A DNA stretch of 64,000 bases from NCBI GenBank assembly GCA_963971425.1, contig OZ020516.1:33220199-33284198 (forward strand), written 5' to 3'. This document shows, in pieces, positions 43,027 to 55,716 of this stretch; position 1 is the first letter of the stretch; each line of letters opens with the position of its first letter. Under the pieces are notes generated by a model. It was not told where the DNA came from. It ran no database searches and saw only the letters and a list, made by a program, of their open reading frames with translations. The translations under genes and the position numbers were made by a program. Source of the DNA: Bryoerythrophyllum caledonicum. Its lineage: Eukaryota > Streptophyta > Bryopsida > Pottiales > Pottiaceae.

Positions 43027-46000
43027 TCAGCCAAGAACCCGTCCCGGGTTCGGTTGATAATATAATTTTAATCTATTTCCATTAATGCGTGTCGCCAGTT
43101 GCTTACCCTCGTAATCTTCTAACTGAACTGACCCGTTCTGGAAAACCTCCGTGATTTTGTACGGTCCATGCCATCGTAATTGAAATTTACCAGGAAAATC
43201 CAAATATCTGCTATCATAAAGTAAGACATAGTCATTTACAGAAAAGGTTTTCTTTTTCAACTTGCTATCATAGTAACTTTTCCGTCGTTTTTGAATGGCT
43301 TCCATAACGAGAAATGCATTTGCGCGAGTTTCATCTAATTTTTCCAACTCCGTTAACCGCTGTTGAAGAGACTCCATATCACCGAGTCGATCCCGTATGG
43401 CTATCCGTAAACTGGGTATTTCGAGTTCAATAGGGATAATAGCTTCTGTTCCGTAGACCAGCTGAAATGGAGTTGATTGAGTAGTAACTTTATATGCCGT
43501 TCTATAAGCCCATAATGCTGCAAATAATTTAATATCCCAATCCGTACCGGTCCCCATAATAGTTTTGGTCAAGATTTTACACAAAATTCCGTTTGTCTTT
43601 TCCGTTTGGCCATTAGCCCTTGGGTGATATGGCGTTGTCTTCCGGTGCTTAATATCATATTTATCTGTTAACGCTTGAATAGTACTATTAATAAAGTGAG
43701 TGCCTCGATCACTAACCAGTTCTTTAGGGCATCCAAATCGGGTGATAATATTTTCATATAGAAACTTGGCAACAGTGCTAGCGTTATCGTTCCGTACTAC
43801 AGATGCCTCTGCCCATTTTGTAACATACTCCGTCGCTACGAGTATATAACGTTTTTGTCCGTTACGGGAGGCAGGTGCGATTGGACCAACAAAGTCTATT
43901 CCCCATTTTTCAAACGGTGCTTGTGCTAAAATAGGAACCAAGGGCATAGCTGAGGAACTTGTAGGGCGACCGACCCGTTGACAGGGATCACAATGGCGTG
44001 TATACCGGTGAGCATCCTTAAAGAGATTGGGCCACCAATATCCTGAAATCAAGACTTTCCGTGCTGTAGAGTCGCCAGCAAAGTGGCCACCACAACTGTC
44101 TTTATGGCATCCGTCTAAAAGCATCTGTACTTCACTTTGAAAAATACAACGCCGTAATACCCCATCTTTACCCTTTTTATATAACACGTCCTCCAACATA
44201 GTATATGGTATACTCTTTTCAATCAAATTCTTCTTCATTTTCTCCGTAAAAGTAATTGGAAACTTTTGTGTTGTCAAATATTGAATAAGAACTGCATAAT
44301 CTGGTGAGACTATATCAACCGCGAATAAATGAGCATCCGGTAAAGCATCTGGGATGGCTTCCGTACCAAGTTCCGTAGTTAGGCGCGATAAGTGGTCGGC
44401 ATTAGCATGTTTCTTACCTGCCCTAACCTCTATGGTAAATGTAAATTCTTGCAAGAGCAACACCCAACGGGCGATTCGGCCACTCAATTGAGGTTTATTC
44501 ACCATATACTTAAGCGCATCGTGATCAACATGAAAAACAAAAGCGTATCCCAATAAGTAGTGACGGAATTTCTGAACGGAATATATCATGCCCAGTGCTT
44601 CCCGTTCTGTAACTGTATAATTCCGTTCAGCCGAATTCAGCTGACGGCTACTATAGTATATTGGGTGATCGTACCCTTTATCATCCTTCTAGCTTAAAAC
44701 GGATCCAATTGCCACGTCAGATGCATCGACATAAACATGAAACAACTTATTCCAATCAGGTGGGATCAGAATAGGCGACGTTAACAATTTTTATTTCAAT
44801 GTTTCAAAAGCCTCCGTACACTCCTGTGTCCATACTGGCCCCGTATCCTCCGCTGGCTTCTTTAGTAAATTCGTTAAAGGTTGACATATACGAGCGAAGA
44901 ATTCAATATACCTTCTATAGTAACTGACATGTCCAACGAAACCTCTGACTCCTGTGACTGTCACTGGTCTTGGTAAATCTGCAATTCGTCTTACTTTATC
45001 GGGGTCCGTCGCAATGCCTTTTGCCGATACAATGTGTCCTAATAATTTGCCATAGGGCACGCCAAAAGTACATTTTTCCGAATTTAAAGATATTCCAAAC
45101 TCTGCACATTGGAGTAAGCACTTGTCCAACCAATCCAAATGATCGGCCTTACTACTAAACACGCAAAAATCATCCAAAAAAATCTCCATAGAGATATGTA
45201 GGTATTTTTGAAAAGCGTGAGTCATAATCCGTTGAAAAGTGGCTGGTGCATTACACAACCCGAATGGCATCACCTTATATGCAAAAGTTCCCCAGTCTGT
45301 TGTAAACGTAGTTTTTAAACGATCCTCCTTAGCGATTTGCACTTGATTGTAACCTGAAAAGCCATCAAGGAAAGAATAACATTCATGCCCTGCTACTGCA
45401 TCCAGTATACTATCCGTGAATGGTAATGGAAAGTAATCCTTCAAGGTGACTGCGTTCAGTTGACGATAGTCTTGACAAATGCGTAATTTTCCGTTTTTCT
45501 TAGGTACCATAACCATTGAAGAAACCCATTCACTGTACGGTACTGGGTAGATAAATCCCACCCGTAACAGCTTATCCAATTCTTCTTTCACCATCAATGA
45601 ATACTTTGGATTTAATCGATGTTGTCTTTGTCGGATCGGTTTTGTGTTTTCCTTAAGATATATCCTATGTTCACCAAGCTCTGGCGGAACTCCCTTCAAG
45701 TCTTCATAAGTCCAGGCAAAAGAAGACTTGTGTGCTCTAAAGAAGTCCGTCCATGTTACTAACGTTCGTCCGTTTATTCCTTCATATAGCTTAATGGGCT
45801 GGAATTTTCCGTTACTTCCGATATCCACAGACCGACAAGCCGGGTTCCCAGTATAAGCTTCCTCTAGTGGTACATCCGCACCTGCGTCCGTTATAAAATC
45901 TGATGGATTAGTGTTCTCCAGTTCAGGTTCCAAACTACTTACCATTGTGACGTCGTAAGTATTCATCCATTTCGCTATAGCATGATCCGAATTATCGGTA

Positions 46001-47502
46001 TCAAATTGACCTATAATATATTCTCCCGGTTGTCCACATTGATAAACTAAATTAAATCCTTGTTGTCTTTCAGTATGTTCCCCAAATATTGATTCCAGTT
46101 CCTCCAGATCCTCAGATGAATAACCACTGATATCTACTTCAGAGGTGACCTCCGTCAGTGGCACTTGTGATTCCCCATGATACTTTACTGGGTACATCTG
46201 TAATACTATCTTCTCACGTCCTCTACCGAGGGTTAAAGTACCCTTTCCCCAATCATTTTTAGCTTTTGCATTGTATAACCAAGAGCGTCCTAATAAGATA
46301 GGATAAGATGAAGCCGAACGGGGTAGTTTAAATACCACGTAGTCGATATTAAACTCGTGTCCCGCAATAATAGTCAAAATATTTCGGACCACTCCGACGG
46401 GTTTTACTCTACTATGATCCGCCATCCTCAGTGTTAAGGCTGTAGGTGATATGGAGGTTAGGCCTAAAGTTTCTGCAATTTCAGCCGTCATCAGGTTCAC
46501 ACTCGACCCACCGTCCACTTGGACTCCCTTTACCAATACTCCGTCAATGGAGACATCGATCATCGGGGCTCCAGGGTCAGGATTTAAAGCCACTTCATGG
46601 ATATCCTTATTCCGTATTCGTCTCCGTATTAGCCATGCATTGAGTGCAATTCTACAGTCCGGTGCAATTGCCAACAATTGCCTCATTGAAATACTTGGTC
46701 GAATTTCATCCAGATCCTTCATAATATCATAGTGTTGTAAATTTGCAGATATGCCCAGCTGTTTCATTTTTCTCTTTACTTTATCCGTCCCTCTTTTAGG
46801 GATCCATTCCTTTGATAAGGGTAGTGATGCTGGCAATACGGAGCTTCCCTTTTGTACTTTCATGTCCAGGCTAAAGTCCGTAACCACTTGTGGTGGTTCT
46901 GTGAGTACTGGTGCATCGGTGTTTATAGTCCTCTCATTCGACTTTGGTGAGCTTGCGCCGGGTACATCACCCAGTAATATAGGCTCCGTTCCTGGAGGTA
47001 ATACTCTTGGTAATATTTTCGTGACACGTCTAGCCTTCCGTAGAGTCGACCCTTGTTCCATTTCCTTATTTTTGTCCGTATCGTCGGGAAAAATTATCTT
47101 CTCCTTGTTACTTCTAGTCTGTACTATGGCCACCAATTCCACTCTATTAACGGGTAATCCTTCCATGGGGCCCTTCGATGCCTCCGAACGATTCGTTGCT
47201 TGCATATGTTGGTCCTTATTGTTAAAGTTGAAGGGAGCATTACATTCCGCCGTAGTGTGTCCATTTTGTTTGCAGTTACCACATAACGGAACGTAATCAA
47301 CGGTGGCTCTTTCATTTGTGCACTCGGTGGCATAATGTCCCATCTGTCGACATCGAAAACACCTAACTGGTCGTTTAATATTTCCTCCCGGTATATCAGA
47401 CATAGGTACAGGTATGAAACGGCTTGGTGCGTTCCATGTAGCCTTTGTGAAGGACCCCTGTTGTCCTGTATTTACTCGATTATCCATATTTTGATTCTTC
47501 AT
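43027..47502 (-). CDS. Ty3 pol region: protease, RT, RNase H, integrase
   Basis: CCHC knuckles (CFRCRQMGHYATEC, CGNCKQNGHTTAEC) precede a retropepsin-like region (VQVDGGSSVNLMTAEIAETLG, with an Asp-Gly-Gly active site). RT motifs are LRICQDYRQLNAVT, FSGYNQVQIA and IFLDDFCVF. RNase H and an integrase with an HHCC-like region (DSCGGHFAGD, CDPCQRVG) and DDE core (GIDFVGPI, SDRGTHF, NGQTEKTNGIL) follow. The C-terminal tail has no chromodomain that I can see. The order is standard for Ty3/gypsy. The region is largely open in this copy. Confidence 0.92.
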
Positions 47503-47571
47503 CCAGTGTTGTGCATTGGCTTCATAACTGTGTCCTTGATTATATCTATATTGATTATTCTGTTGATTGGG

Positions 47572-48771
47572 TTACTTACTCCCATTATATCCGTTTTGTG
47601 CTTGTACTTGATTCACGTCCCATGGTGTTATTGGTATCACTTGCTGACCTATATACATCTGCGATCTGGTCAAATGCCAACAATTTTCCGTAGGGTGGGG
47701 CTTCCCACATATTTGACATTGACCCTTCAGGTTCACTGGCGAAGGGCATTCCGTATTCATGTGGCCCTGGCCTTTACAGTTGGTGCACCACACATTGGGT
47801 CTGAAGTTCGTTTGTTTTGGTCGCTTTTCTTTATCCTTAGCCATATTGACTGCCAATTCTTCCATTTTCTTCGTTAAGTTCAACAACAACTGTTCATTAG
47901 CACCCTCTTGTCCTGTTAGCATAACGCCCGGCTTAGATCCTTCCAACCTCGGGGATAAATCTTGATACGGCGGATAAACTACGGATGGGGGTATACTTTG
48001 TATTGGTGCTGCATTTATTATCCCTGCTGGATATGTCCTTGCGGAATTGGCTACCGTCATTGGTTTCGTGTGAGTTCCCAGTGCCTCCATCCAACTTGGT
48101 CCCTTAACTCCATCTGCAGGTATCATTGTCGATCCTACAGACAAAACGGGGTCGAAATGACACTCTTCCCACAACTTTGCTCTTAGCACTGAGGCTGCTA
48201 CCGTAACGGGCCGTTCTTCCTTTACAAACATCCTTAGTTCAGGTGGGTACAATCCGTTAACCAAGATTGATAACACAAACGATTCTGGCAAGTCATTATT
48301 TGCCCATCGGCATATTATATCTGCCACCCTTCCATAATATGACTCCACAGCTTCTCCTGGGATCATTCGACTATTGATCAGTCGTTCTCTTAACCTATCT
48401 TCATAACCCACTGGTCTGAAATGCGCCAGAAATGCGGCCCTCAACGTATTCCAGTTCGCAAAGTGACCCACCGCCTGTCGATTATACCAATCAAATGCCA
48501 CTTCCTTCAACGTGGCTGGAAACCATCTTAACCACACATCTTCCGTTCTGCCATTGTTCGCGACACACGCTGTTAGAAATTGAGATAGGTGCTGGTCTGG
48601 ATCCGCTCCTGGCCAACCACTAAAAGTCGGTAACGGAGCAACGTTCGTAGTGCGATCCGTTGTCGCTCCCATTTGTATTACAATTGGTACCGCTGGAAAT
48701 CCAAGCGGTGGTGGATTTAGTGGGTCAGCCATATCTTCTTCTTGTTTTTCCTTTTCCTCTTCTTCAAACAA
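47572..48771 (-). CDS. Ty3 gag
   Basis: About 400 residues with the retrotransposon gag core (FSGWPGADPDQHLSQFLTAC, EVAFDWYNRQAVGHFANW, FLAHFRPVGYEDRLRERL), then a CCHC knuckle CTNCKGQGHMNTEC and a second Cys/His cluster CQICGKPHPTENCWH. Gag packages element RNA into particles. A leader with no assigned role (48812-49206) lies between it and the primer site. Confidence 0.9.
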   Translation of the reverse strand: MFEEEEKEKQEEDMADPLNPPPLGFPAVPIVIQMGATTDRTTNVAPLPTFSGWPGADPDQHLSQFLTACVANNGRTEDVWLRWFPATLKEVAFDWYNRQAVGHFANWNTLRAAFLAHFRPVGYEDRLRERLINSRMIPGEAVESYYGRVADIICRWANNDLPESFVLSILVNGLYPPELRMFVKEERPVTVAASVLRAKLWEECHFDPVLSVGSTMIPADGVKGPSWMEALGTHTKPMTVANSARTYPAGIINAAPIQSIPPSVVYPPYQDLSPRLEGSKPGVMLTGQEGANEQLLLNLTKKMEELAVNMAKDKEKRPKQTNFRPNVWCTNCKGQGHMNTECPSPVNLKGQCQICGKPHPTENCWHLTRSQMYIGQQVIPITPWDVNQVQAQNGYNGSK

Positions 48772-49270
48772 TCGTTTTACTATTTGTTCCTTCTCTTGAT
48801 CTTCGTGATGTTTAGCTCCTCATAGCGCTTGCAGTTTTGTTGCTGCCGAGTCGAATAAAGTACGTAATGCTCCAAATGTGCCCAAGGGGGTTCCCAAACC
48901 TTCCGAGATTCCCTCTCCTTGCGCTTGAGTTTGTAGGCCAACTTCTGGATAGCTCTGTCCGTACAACGTTCTCGGGGCTACGGACAATCCCGTCCACAAT
49001 CGAAATACAGATTCTCTTTCCTCTACTGGGCAAGATAGCGCTCGTCGAAAATCTCTTAACCACGGTGTAACCCAACTCCTTCTTCGTTGGCTTTTCCGTA
49101 CTCGATCCTCCCGCTCTCGAATTAGATTTCTTGTTCGCCATCGCCTTTCCCTTGTTGAAATCCAACGATCAGCATTCCGTTCAGCATCCACATCTTCGTT
49201 GTTCATAATCTTCTCCGAACATTTCCAACATATTACACATAATTTTCTTAATATTTACAATTTTATCAGT

Positions 49271-49288
49271 TCCCCGGCAGCGACGCCA
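49271..49288 (-). promoter_or_regulatory. Ty3 primer-binding site, tRNA-Asp type
   Basis: TGGCGTCGCTGCCGGGGA on the - strand, three bases inside the 5' LTR. It differs at two positions from the tRNA-Asp complement (TGGCGCCGTTGCCGGGGA) as I recall it. Confidence 0.85.
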
Positions 49289-49291
49289 AAA

Positions 49292-50390
49292 TGTGAAGCA
49301 TAAAACCGAGATAGTTAAAATAACTATGACTTAGCGAATTCGTCCCTAGGGAATTGAAAGTTATGTTTTGCCGTAATATTAGTGTCACTATTATATGTAA
49401 GTGTGGTCCGTAACCCTTACGAAGCCTTGATTTAGCACCATAATCCGTTAATAATCCTCCAAGTCAAGTGCCATTAAGTCTTCCATAACATCCTCCACAT
49501 CCAAGTGCAAGTACTCTGCCCTCCCTATGGCTTCCGTTGTCTCGTACTCACCAATGTTCCATTCCATTGCTTCTTCTATTGTTATCGGTTCAGCAGGAAT
49601 TCCGTTCTTCTCCTCTTCCGTTCCGTATCTCATTAACCAGGTGTAATCTTCTTCTCGTAATCTCGCTCCTATCTCCGTTCTTTGGTTTGCTTTGATCCGT
49701 ATGTAGATTTCGTGGTCTATTCTCTCCTTTTCCTCTCGGTTTACAATCGTCACTCTTTCCTTATCGCTATTCAACCATCCATACTTCAAATTCAACCAAC
49801 ACCTGAATGCCTTGAATTTCTCCTCGTCCGTTAGTTCCAATCCTGGCATTACTTCATCTTCATAACCTGATTATGAATTATGTTCAATTCATAACACACT
49901 TTTATTCTGATCATTATTTGATCGCTCTATTATTTATCTCCTAAATTAACCCGCAATTGCGGTCCTCAGATTTATTTTCATATCAGTTTCTTATGATTTT
50001 CTTTCTCTCGATTCACTCCTCTCTCCTTCTCGGTGTCATTGATTTACTCTCAATTGACTTCATTCACAGCGTAATCTTTCTCGATTCTTCAATATGCACA
50101 ACTTCAATTACATTAACTTCCAGAAACAGTACAGCAAAGAAAACAAAGAGATAGCACATCGCGTATCTCGGCACTACAACTGATCAACACAATTGGGCCT
50201 CGAGCCAATTCCAAAAACTCCTACTTAAACACCCGCAACTCCCAACTGTCTACCCTTTCACCGCAACCGACACCCCTTTCGATCTCAAGTCCGTTGGAAA
50301 CCCTGAACTTAAGCTCCTAAACCTGTAACTAACTAACTTTAACTACAAAAAAGGGTTAACTCAAAAAGAAAGACTATTCTACGTTCTACA
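49292..50390 (-). repeat. 5' LTR of the Ty3 element
   Basis: 1,099-bp partner of 39870-40968. It carries the same 133-codon frame at 49448-49849, on the element's sense strand. Confidence 0.95.
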
Positions 50391-50395
50391 ATAGC

Positions 50396-53300
50396 CAAGA
50401 AGGTTTTAGAGCAGAAAGAAGTACCGCACGACAAATACAAACTATAATAGCTGCACTAGAAGACGCAAGATTTACAAACCAAGATATATACATACTATAC
50501 GTTGACTTCAAAAATGACTTTGGCTCAATAGACCATGCTAGACTACTAGCAATAATGATGGACCTTGGGTTCCCAAAAGATGCAACTACTCTTGTAGGAA
50601 ACATATACTCTCAATCGTCCACCTGCTATATCGGAGAACACTTCGGGAAAACAAAACCCATACCCATTGAAAGGGGGACTATACAAGGGGATACCCTTAG
50701 CCCATACCTATTCATTATATTCCTAGAACCACTACTCAGATGGATAGAACGAGGCAACAATGGATATACTTTTGGCACATCACAAGTCACAATAAACTCT
50801 GCCGCATACGCGGATGACCTAGCCACCATAACCAACAAAATTAAATCTATTCAAACACAACTAGATAAAATTTATAGATATTGTAAATGAACCGGTATGG
50901 ATGTAGGAGTCCCAAAATGTGCCGCTACAGGATGCCCAAATAAATCCAAACTAAACCCTACCACTTTCAAAGCATTAATGCAAGCTTCTAACATCAGTTA
51001 TCGCAATCAACCAATTCCTATACTACATCAAAATGAACCATACATATACCTAGGTACCAATCTTGTTCCATCTCTAAAATGGAAAATCCAAATCCACACT
51101 ACAACAACAAAACTTATCAAACAATGCAATGAACTAACAACATGTCCAGCCACCATGAAACAAAAAATAAAAATGGTGGATACTGTAATACGCCCAGGCG
51201 TAGCATATAGTTTCTACGGTGTACCATATTCAATGCCTGCCATCAAAAAACTGGACAAAAAAATAATAGCCATACGAAAAACAATATGTGGATTACCAAA
51301 ATGCATGTCAAATGCAATTACCCAACTCCCACACAACCTATTTGGGCTAGAAGCTTTCTCCCTTAAAAATGCATATCTTCGTTGTATAGGTGAACAACTA
51401 CAAAATGCCTTAAATGATAAAGGTAGACTTGGAAAAATATACAACGGACTCACCCATTATGTCCTTGCCCAAAATGGAGGTGCTGAAAACATACCTAGAA
51501 TTAAAAAAAGTGACTGCTTAAGATCTCCTATAACACGAACATTCTTCCTATTAAAACACATAGCTAAAATCCACCTTGAAAGTACGCTCCCAAACTTCCT
51601 CATTAACTCTACATCACTAGAAATGATATGGCAACAAGAGACATTGAACCACAACACAATAAATACCCACCTCTCCCAAAAACTTCTACAAAAATTCCTC
51701 TCAAAAAATATCTTTAAACTAAGCCAAATTACTCTACCCAATGGCACACACATCATGAACAATGAGGACTTCAAAACATACCACCTCACCCCATCCAAAT
51801 TACTAAAAAGTGCTCTAAACATTGCCAAACAACTCTTTTGCCACCCAACATGTCCCACCACATGCCCTCCTCCTTGCAATATACACCCATACTCCCATAT
51901 ACTTCTAGAACCATTCATCACAATCAACAATAACATCACCCCAAGAAACATCTCCCCACCAATCTACCCCCCCCCACCCTCCTCACCCACATCACCCCCG
52001 ACCTCCAACATTCATCCCCAAAAGTCCTACCAACTACCCCATTAGTAACATTATACACCATAAACACATCCAACACAAAGATACAAATAATATACAAAAT
52101 ACCTACATAAAATATCTGTGCCAATGGCATCATAATGACAACATATACAACAAATGGCTCCCCCAAAGAGCCCTTTTCCCTCGACATAACACCAACACCT
52201 CCACACACAACATCAAAAAACTAAAACAATACTACCAAAAAACTCAAAACAAAATTTACTCAGATGTCATCCTAGCTCACCACCCCCACGAACAATCCCC
52301 AGACTCAAGATCCGTAACACCACCAATAATTATTCCACTCCTAAAAATACATACAACAGAATGCAACCCCGAAAATGACATCCTTGCATTCTCAAACACA
52401 ATCAAAATTAACAATAACCAAGCACATCTTTACGAAGAAAATGGCCGACATTTACACACTACCCCCGTCACTAGACTTCATTGGTTATGGAATCAATACA
52501 ACACAAAACTACAAACTCCTACATACATCGAACCAAAGACCCAATCCTTTAAAACCGAACTAATCTGGCTCTACCAAAGGTATAGATACCGAATACCAAA
52601 AAACGACCCCCTCAAAAATGCGCAATACACAATACCCACACCCATTTTAGACTCACTAATCTCAAACTTTCACATAGAACAATCATATTTTTCCTCTCCA
52701 GTCACCTGCTCCATAAAACTAAAAAAATTTTACTCACCCTTTGAAAGAGACAAAATATTTGGATCCTTGGGAAAAGCCTTTGACTACAAATGGACCGGTA
52801 AAGGGATAGCTCACCCCCACAATGAGAAAGAGATAGAACAAGCACTACACTGGGCTCGACTCGCCGCCAAAAATGATCCAATTAATACTAACATGATCAT
52901 CATCATACCAAACAACAAGTGGTACCAAAACAACAACCAACACTCAAACCCATTCCCAGACTCCCATATCATTGCAATATTTGAAGCAGACTCAATACTA
53001 TACGAAGAACCTACCATCCCACCCGAGCTAAACAAACCCCAAATCGAGCCATCTACACTACAAATACTATGTGTCCACCATCAAAATCAAACCCTTGGCA
53101 CCCTTGAGCAACTTGCCGAACTTACCTCCATAGCAGAAAATTTAAATATACAAAAATTATACACAAAATTGACCTCATCGACACCCCCACAAACCCCTGT
53201 TAACTGTAGTAAAAATTGGTCAAAACTAAACTATATCAACAATACACTAAACTACCTAGTCACATCGGCCCCCCTCCCAAACTATCCAAATCACACCACA

Positions 53301-54686
53301 CCAAAATTTAACCCTGCATACAGTTACTACACCGATGGCTCCTTTAAACCACCAGAACAAATTAGTCCAGGATCTTGGAGAAGAGAAAAAGCTGGCTATG
53401 GCATCTACAGCTCTATCAAAGAAATCATGCTAGCCAAAAGACTCCATGGACTGCAAAATATACTCAGAGCAGAACTAATGGCCATTCACAAAACACTACA
53501 AATCATCACAACAAAATACAATGATGAACCCGCACATATATTCACCGATTGTATAAACGCACTCTACCTACTTAATACTCAAATAACACACCCTACCCTT
53601 CACAATAGCCACCCCGACCAAACCATATTAACATCAATGGTACAAATGTTACAAAACCGTACACAAATCACAACCCTTCACAAAGTAAGAGCCCATGCCA
53701 ACATTGATGGCAACGAACAAGCAGACAAGCTTGCAAAAGAAGGCCGAGAAAAAACACACAAAAACGCCAAAGACCCTCACGAACATGCCCATGCCACCCC
53801 ATACTACTTTCAAAAAGAAGATTGGCCTTCCAAAGAAGATACCCCTGACAAAGGCCCAATTAGATTTTTGGGCAAATATCTCAAAAAACAAGACCTCTAC
53901 AACAACCTGGACGCAATCTCAGAAAATATTCCTAACATAGAAAAATGGACTAACAATAACGACATAGATAATGAACTCTCTACAAACTTTTGGAAAAACC
54001 CCATCATCTCAGACTCACAAATAACATGCCTCATCAAATTCCGTACGGGTCAGTATATGGGAAACGCTCGCAAACAACTCTTCTTTGGAATAGAAAGATT
54101 TCCATCCATAACATGCCCCATATGCCCCTCAACGGACCCCGACACATGGCTTCATGTACTACTCAAATGCCAAAACCACCACATTCACTCTCTAATTATC
54201 AAAAGACATAATAAAGCGGTATGGGAAATTCGAAAACTAATCACCTCCTACAAAAAATCGAGATGTTTCATAGTAATGAACGCCGGCACTTTTAATAACA
54301 ATCCACAAGAAAACACGGTCCCCCCATGGCCTCTTCCATGCTCATGTATGATCCAAAGATGTCAGTGCAACGCTAGGCTCAAACCGGACATTTTTTGTGT
54401 CAAAGGTTTACCATACAATGACCCACTCCCCGAGAACATCAACCAAGACTACACCATTCAATTCATCGAATTTACATATTGCAACGATAGATTCTCCCCG
54501 GAAACAATACAAAACAAAATAGATAAATACCAACCCCTCATAAACGACATCATTGCCCTCGGTTGGAAAGTGGACCCCCTTATTGTTATCACATTCGGCG
54601 CTCGTGCCACCACCTTTATCCCGTCTATGAAAACTCTTAAAGATACCTTCAAGATACCCATTGATACAATTAAAACTATCTTTTAA
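50396..54686 (+). pseudogene. LINE 1 ORF2, last part: RT core, RNase H, zinc finger, restriction-like endonuclease
   Basis: RT core: EGFRAERSTARQ, YVDFKNDFGSIDH, IPIERGTIQGDTLSPYLF and AAYADDLATI (the YxDD box). A thumb region follows (52045 frame). After a stretch of broken frames (about 52.05-52.77 kb), a 639-codon open frame holds RNase H (YYTDGSFKPP, RAELMAIHKTLQ, HIFTDCINALYLL, RAHANIDGNEQADKLA), then CPICPSTDPDTWLHVLLKC, then CSCMIQRCQCNARLKPDI and, after about 20 residues, IQFIEFTYCNDR and KIDKYQPLINDI...PLIVITFGARATT. The PD...E-x-T...K-x2-KY layout matches the restriction-like endonucleases of R2/NeSL/Dualen elements. The same block is kept in LINE copy A, which suggests selection on it. 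Several breaks are present. Confidence 0.82.
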
Positions 54687-55118
54687 AACATCAACACCAT
54701 CGCTATTCAACATGCCATGTCTATTTTACTACATAAACGCAAAATCGAAAATAACCAAGTCCTCCCTGATACGCAAGACCCCCCTTAGAAACTTTGCCAC
54801 CTTGTCTCTTCCTGGTTGGCTGCTTGTGTGGTTTTGTTTTTTTGTTGTTTAGATTAGTTTGGTCGTGGTTGGTCGTTGTTGGTTGGTTTCTGGCTACTCG
54901 TCACATAGTGTCTACCCTCGAAAGGGGGAAGTAGTTCCAGTTCGCTAATTCCTTGTCCGGTGGGCATGGTCTTTGCAATGGAACGAACAGACACTTTATT
55001 CATGCCGGTTCTCTTCGGGAACCGGCGTTCTTCTTCCTTGTCCGGTGGGCATGGTCTTAGTAGTGGAACGAACAAACACTTTATTCACGCTAGCCTCCTT
55101 CAGAGACTGGCATTCATC
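54687..55118 (+). other. LINE 1 3' UTR with two 85-bp tail repeats
   Basis: After the ORF2 stop comes a UTR shared with LINE copy A, then two tandem units (54951-55035 and 55036-55118), each with CCTTGTCCGGTGGGCATGGT, TGGAACGAACA and CACTTTATTCA. Iterated 3' ends are common in LINEs that lack poly(A) tails. Confidence 0.75.
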
Positions 55119-55716
55119 TTCTTCTTTCTTTGATGGTATGTAGTTGTCTTTGTATTTGTCCGTGTATGTGTAGTTGTATTTGGTTTTGTATTAGTATTCA
55201 TACGTATGTTTGTATTAGTATGCCTCTCAATTTTTGTCTTAGTATTCATATATGTATTTATATCAATATTCGTATCCATATTTGTATCACTGTTCATGTC
55301 AGTATTTGTACCAGTATTCGTATCAGTATACATATCACTATATATACCACTGAATGTACCAATATTTGTATCCGTATTCATATTGTAATTTATACTATAT
55401 GCCATACAACATAGTATTAACTCAAATTTTGTGTATAATTTATGAGAAATGTATAATTTTGTGTTTCCTTTAATGCAATATAAATATTTGTTTTAAATGT
55501 GAGGTTTAGTATAGTATTGTATTTTGTATTTAGTAAATCATCTCATACAGTGTATGTACTTGTACAATATAAGTATTGGTATTTGTATGTGGCTAAGGTA
55601 TGTAAGTACTTGTTCTATACTATACTTTCTTCTCCATCATGTCGTAGAAGAAGTATAGAGGTGGTAAGTGGATTTTACCGTGCGGTCTTTGATCATTGCA
55701 TGTTTGGCGGTTTGTC

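Larger units (their letters stand above)
39870..50390 (-). mobile_element. Ty3/gypsy LTR retrotransposon, young, Tat/Athila-like features
   Basis: Two 1,099-bp LTRs (TG..CA) flanked by ATAGC target duplications (39865-39869, 50391-50395). The primer site (49271-49288) reads TGGCGTCGCTGCCGGGGA on the - strand, close to the tRNA-Asp complement used by Athila-type elements. A purine-rich tract lies inside the other LTR. Parts on the - strand: leader, gag with zinc knuckles, protease, RT, RNase H, integrase, then extra ORFs between integrase and 3' LTR. The LTRs are almost identical by eye, so insertion is recent. It looks nearly whole, with about four interruptions in the coding part. It sits inside the RT of LINE 1. 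Confidence 0.93.
30360..55118 (+). mobile_element. LINE 1: Dualen/RandI-like non-LTR element, interrupted by pogo and Ty3 elements
   Basis: Order on the + strand: tandem leader repeats, ORF1 (31592-33226), A/C-rich spacer, ORF2 from about 33730 (2A-like peptide, AP endonuclease, RT, RNase H, C-terminal zinc finger and restriction-like endonuclease), 3' UTR with two 85-bp repeats. ORF2 is cut by a pogo element (36689-39654) and a Ty3 element (39870-50390), both in the RT. Without them ORF2 spans about 7.5 kb. Carrying both APE and a restriction-like endonuclease is the hallmark of Dualen/RandI, described in Chlamydomonas; the clade assignment is inference. ORF2 holds several stops and frame changes, so this copy is dead, while ORF1 is open. 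Confidence 0.75.
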
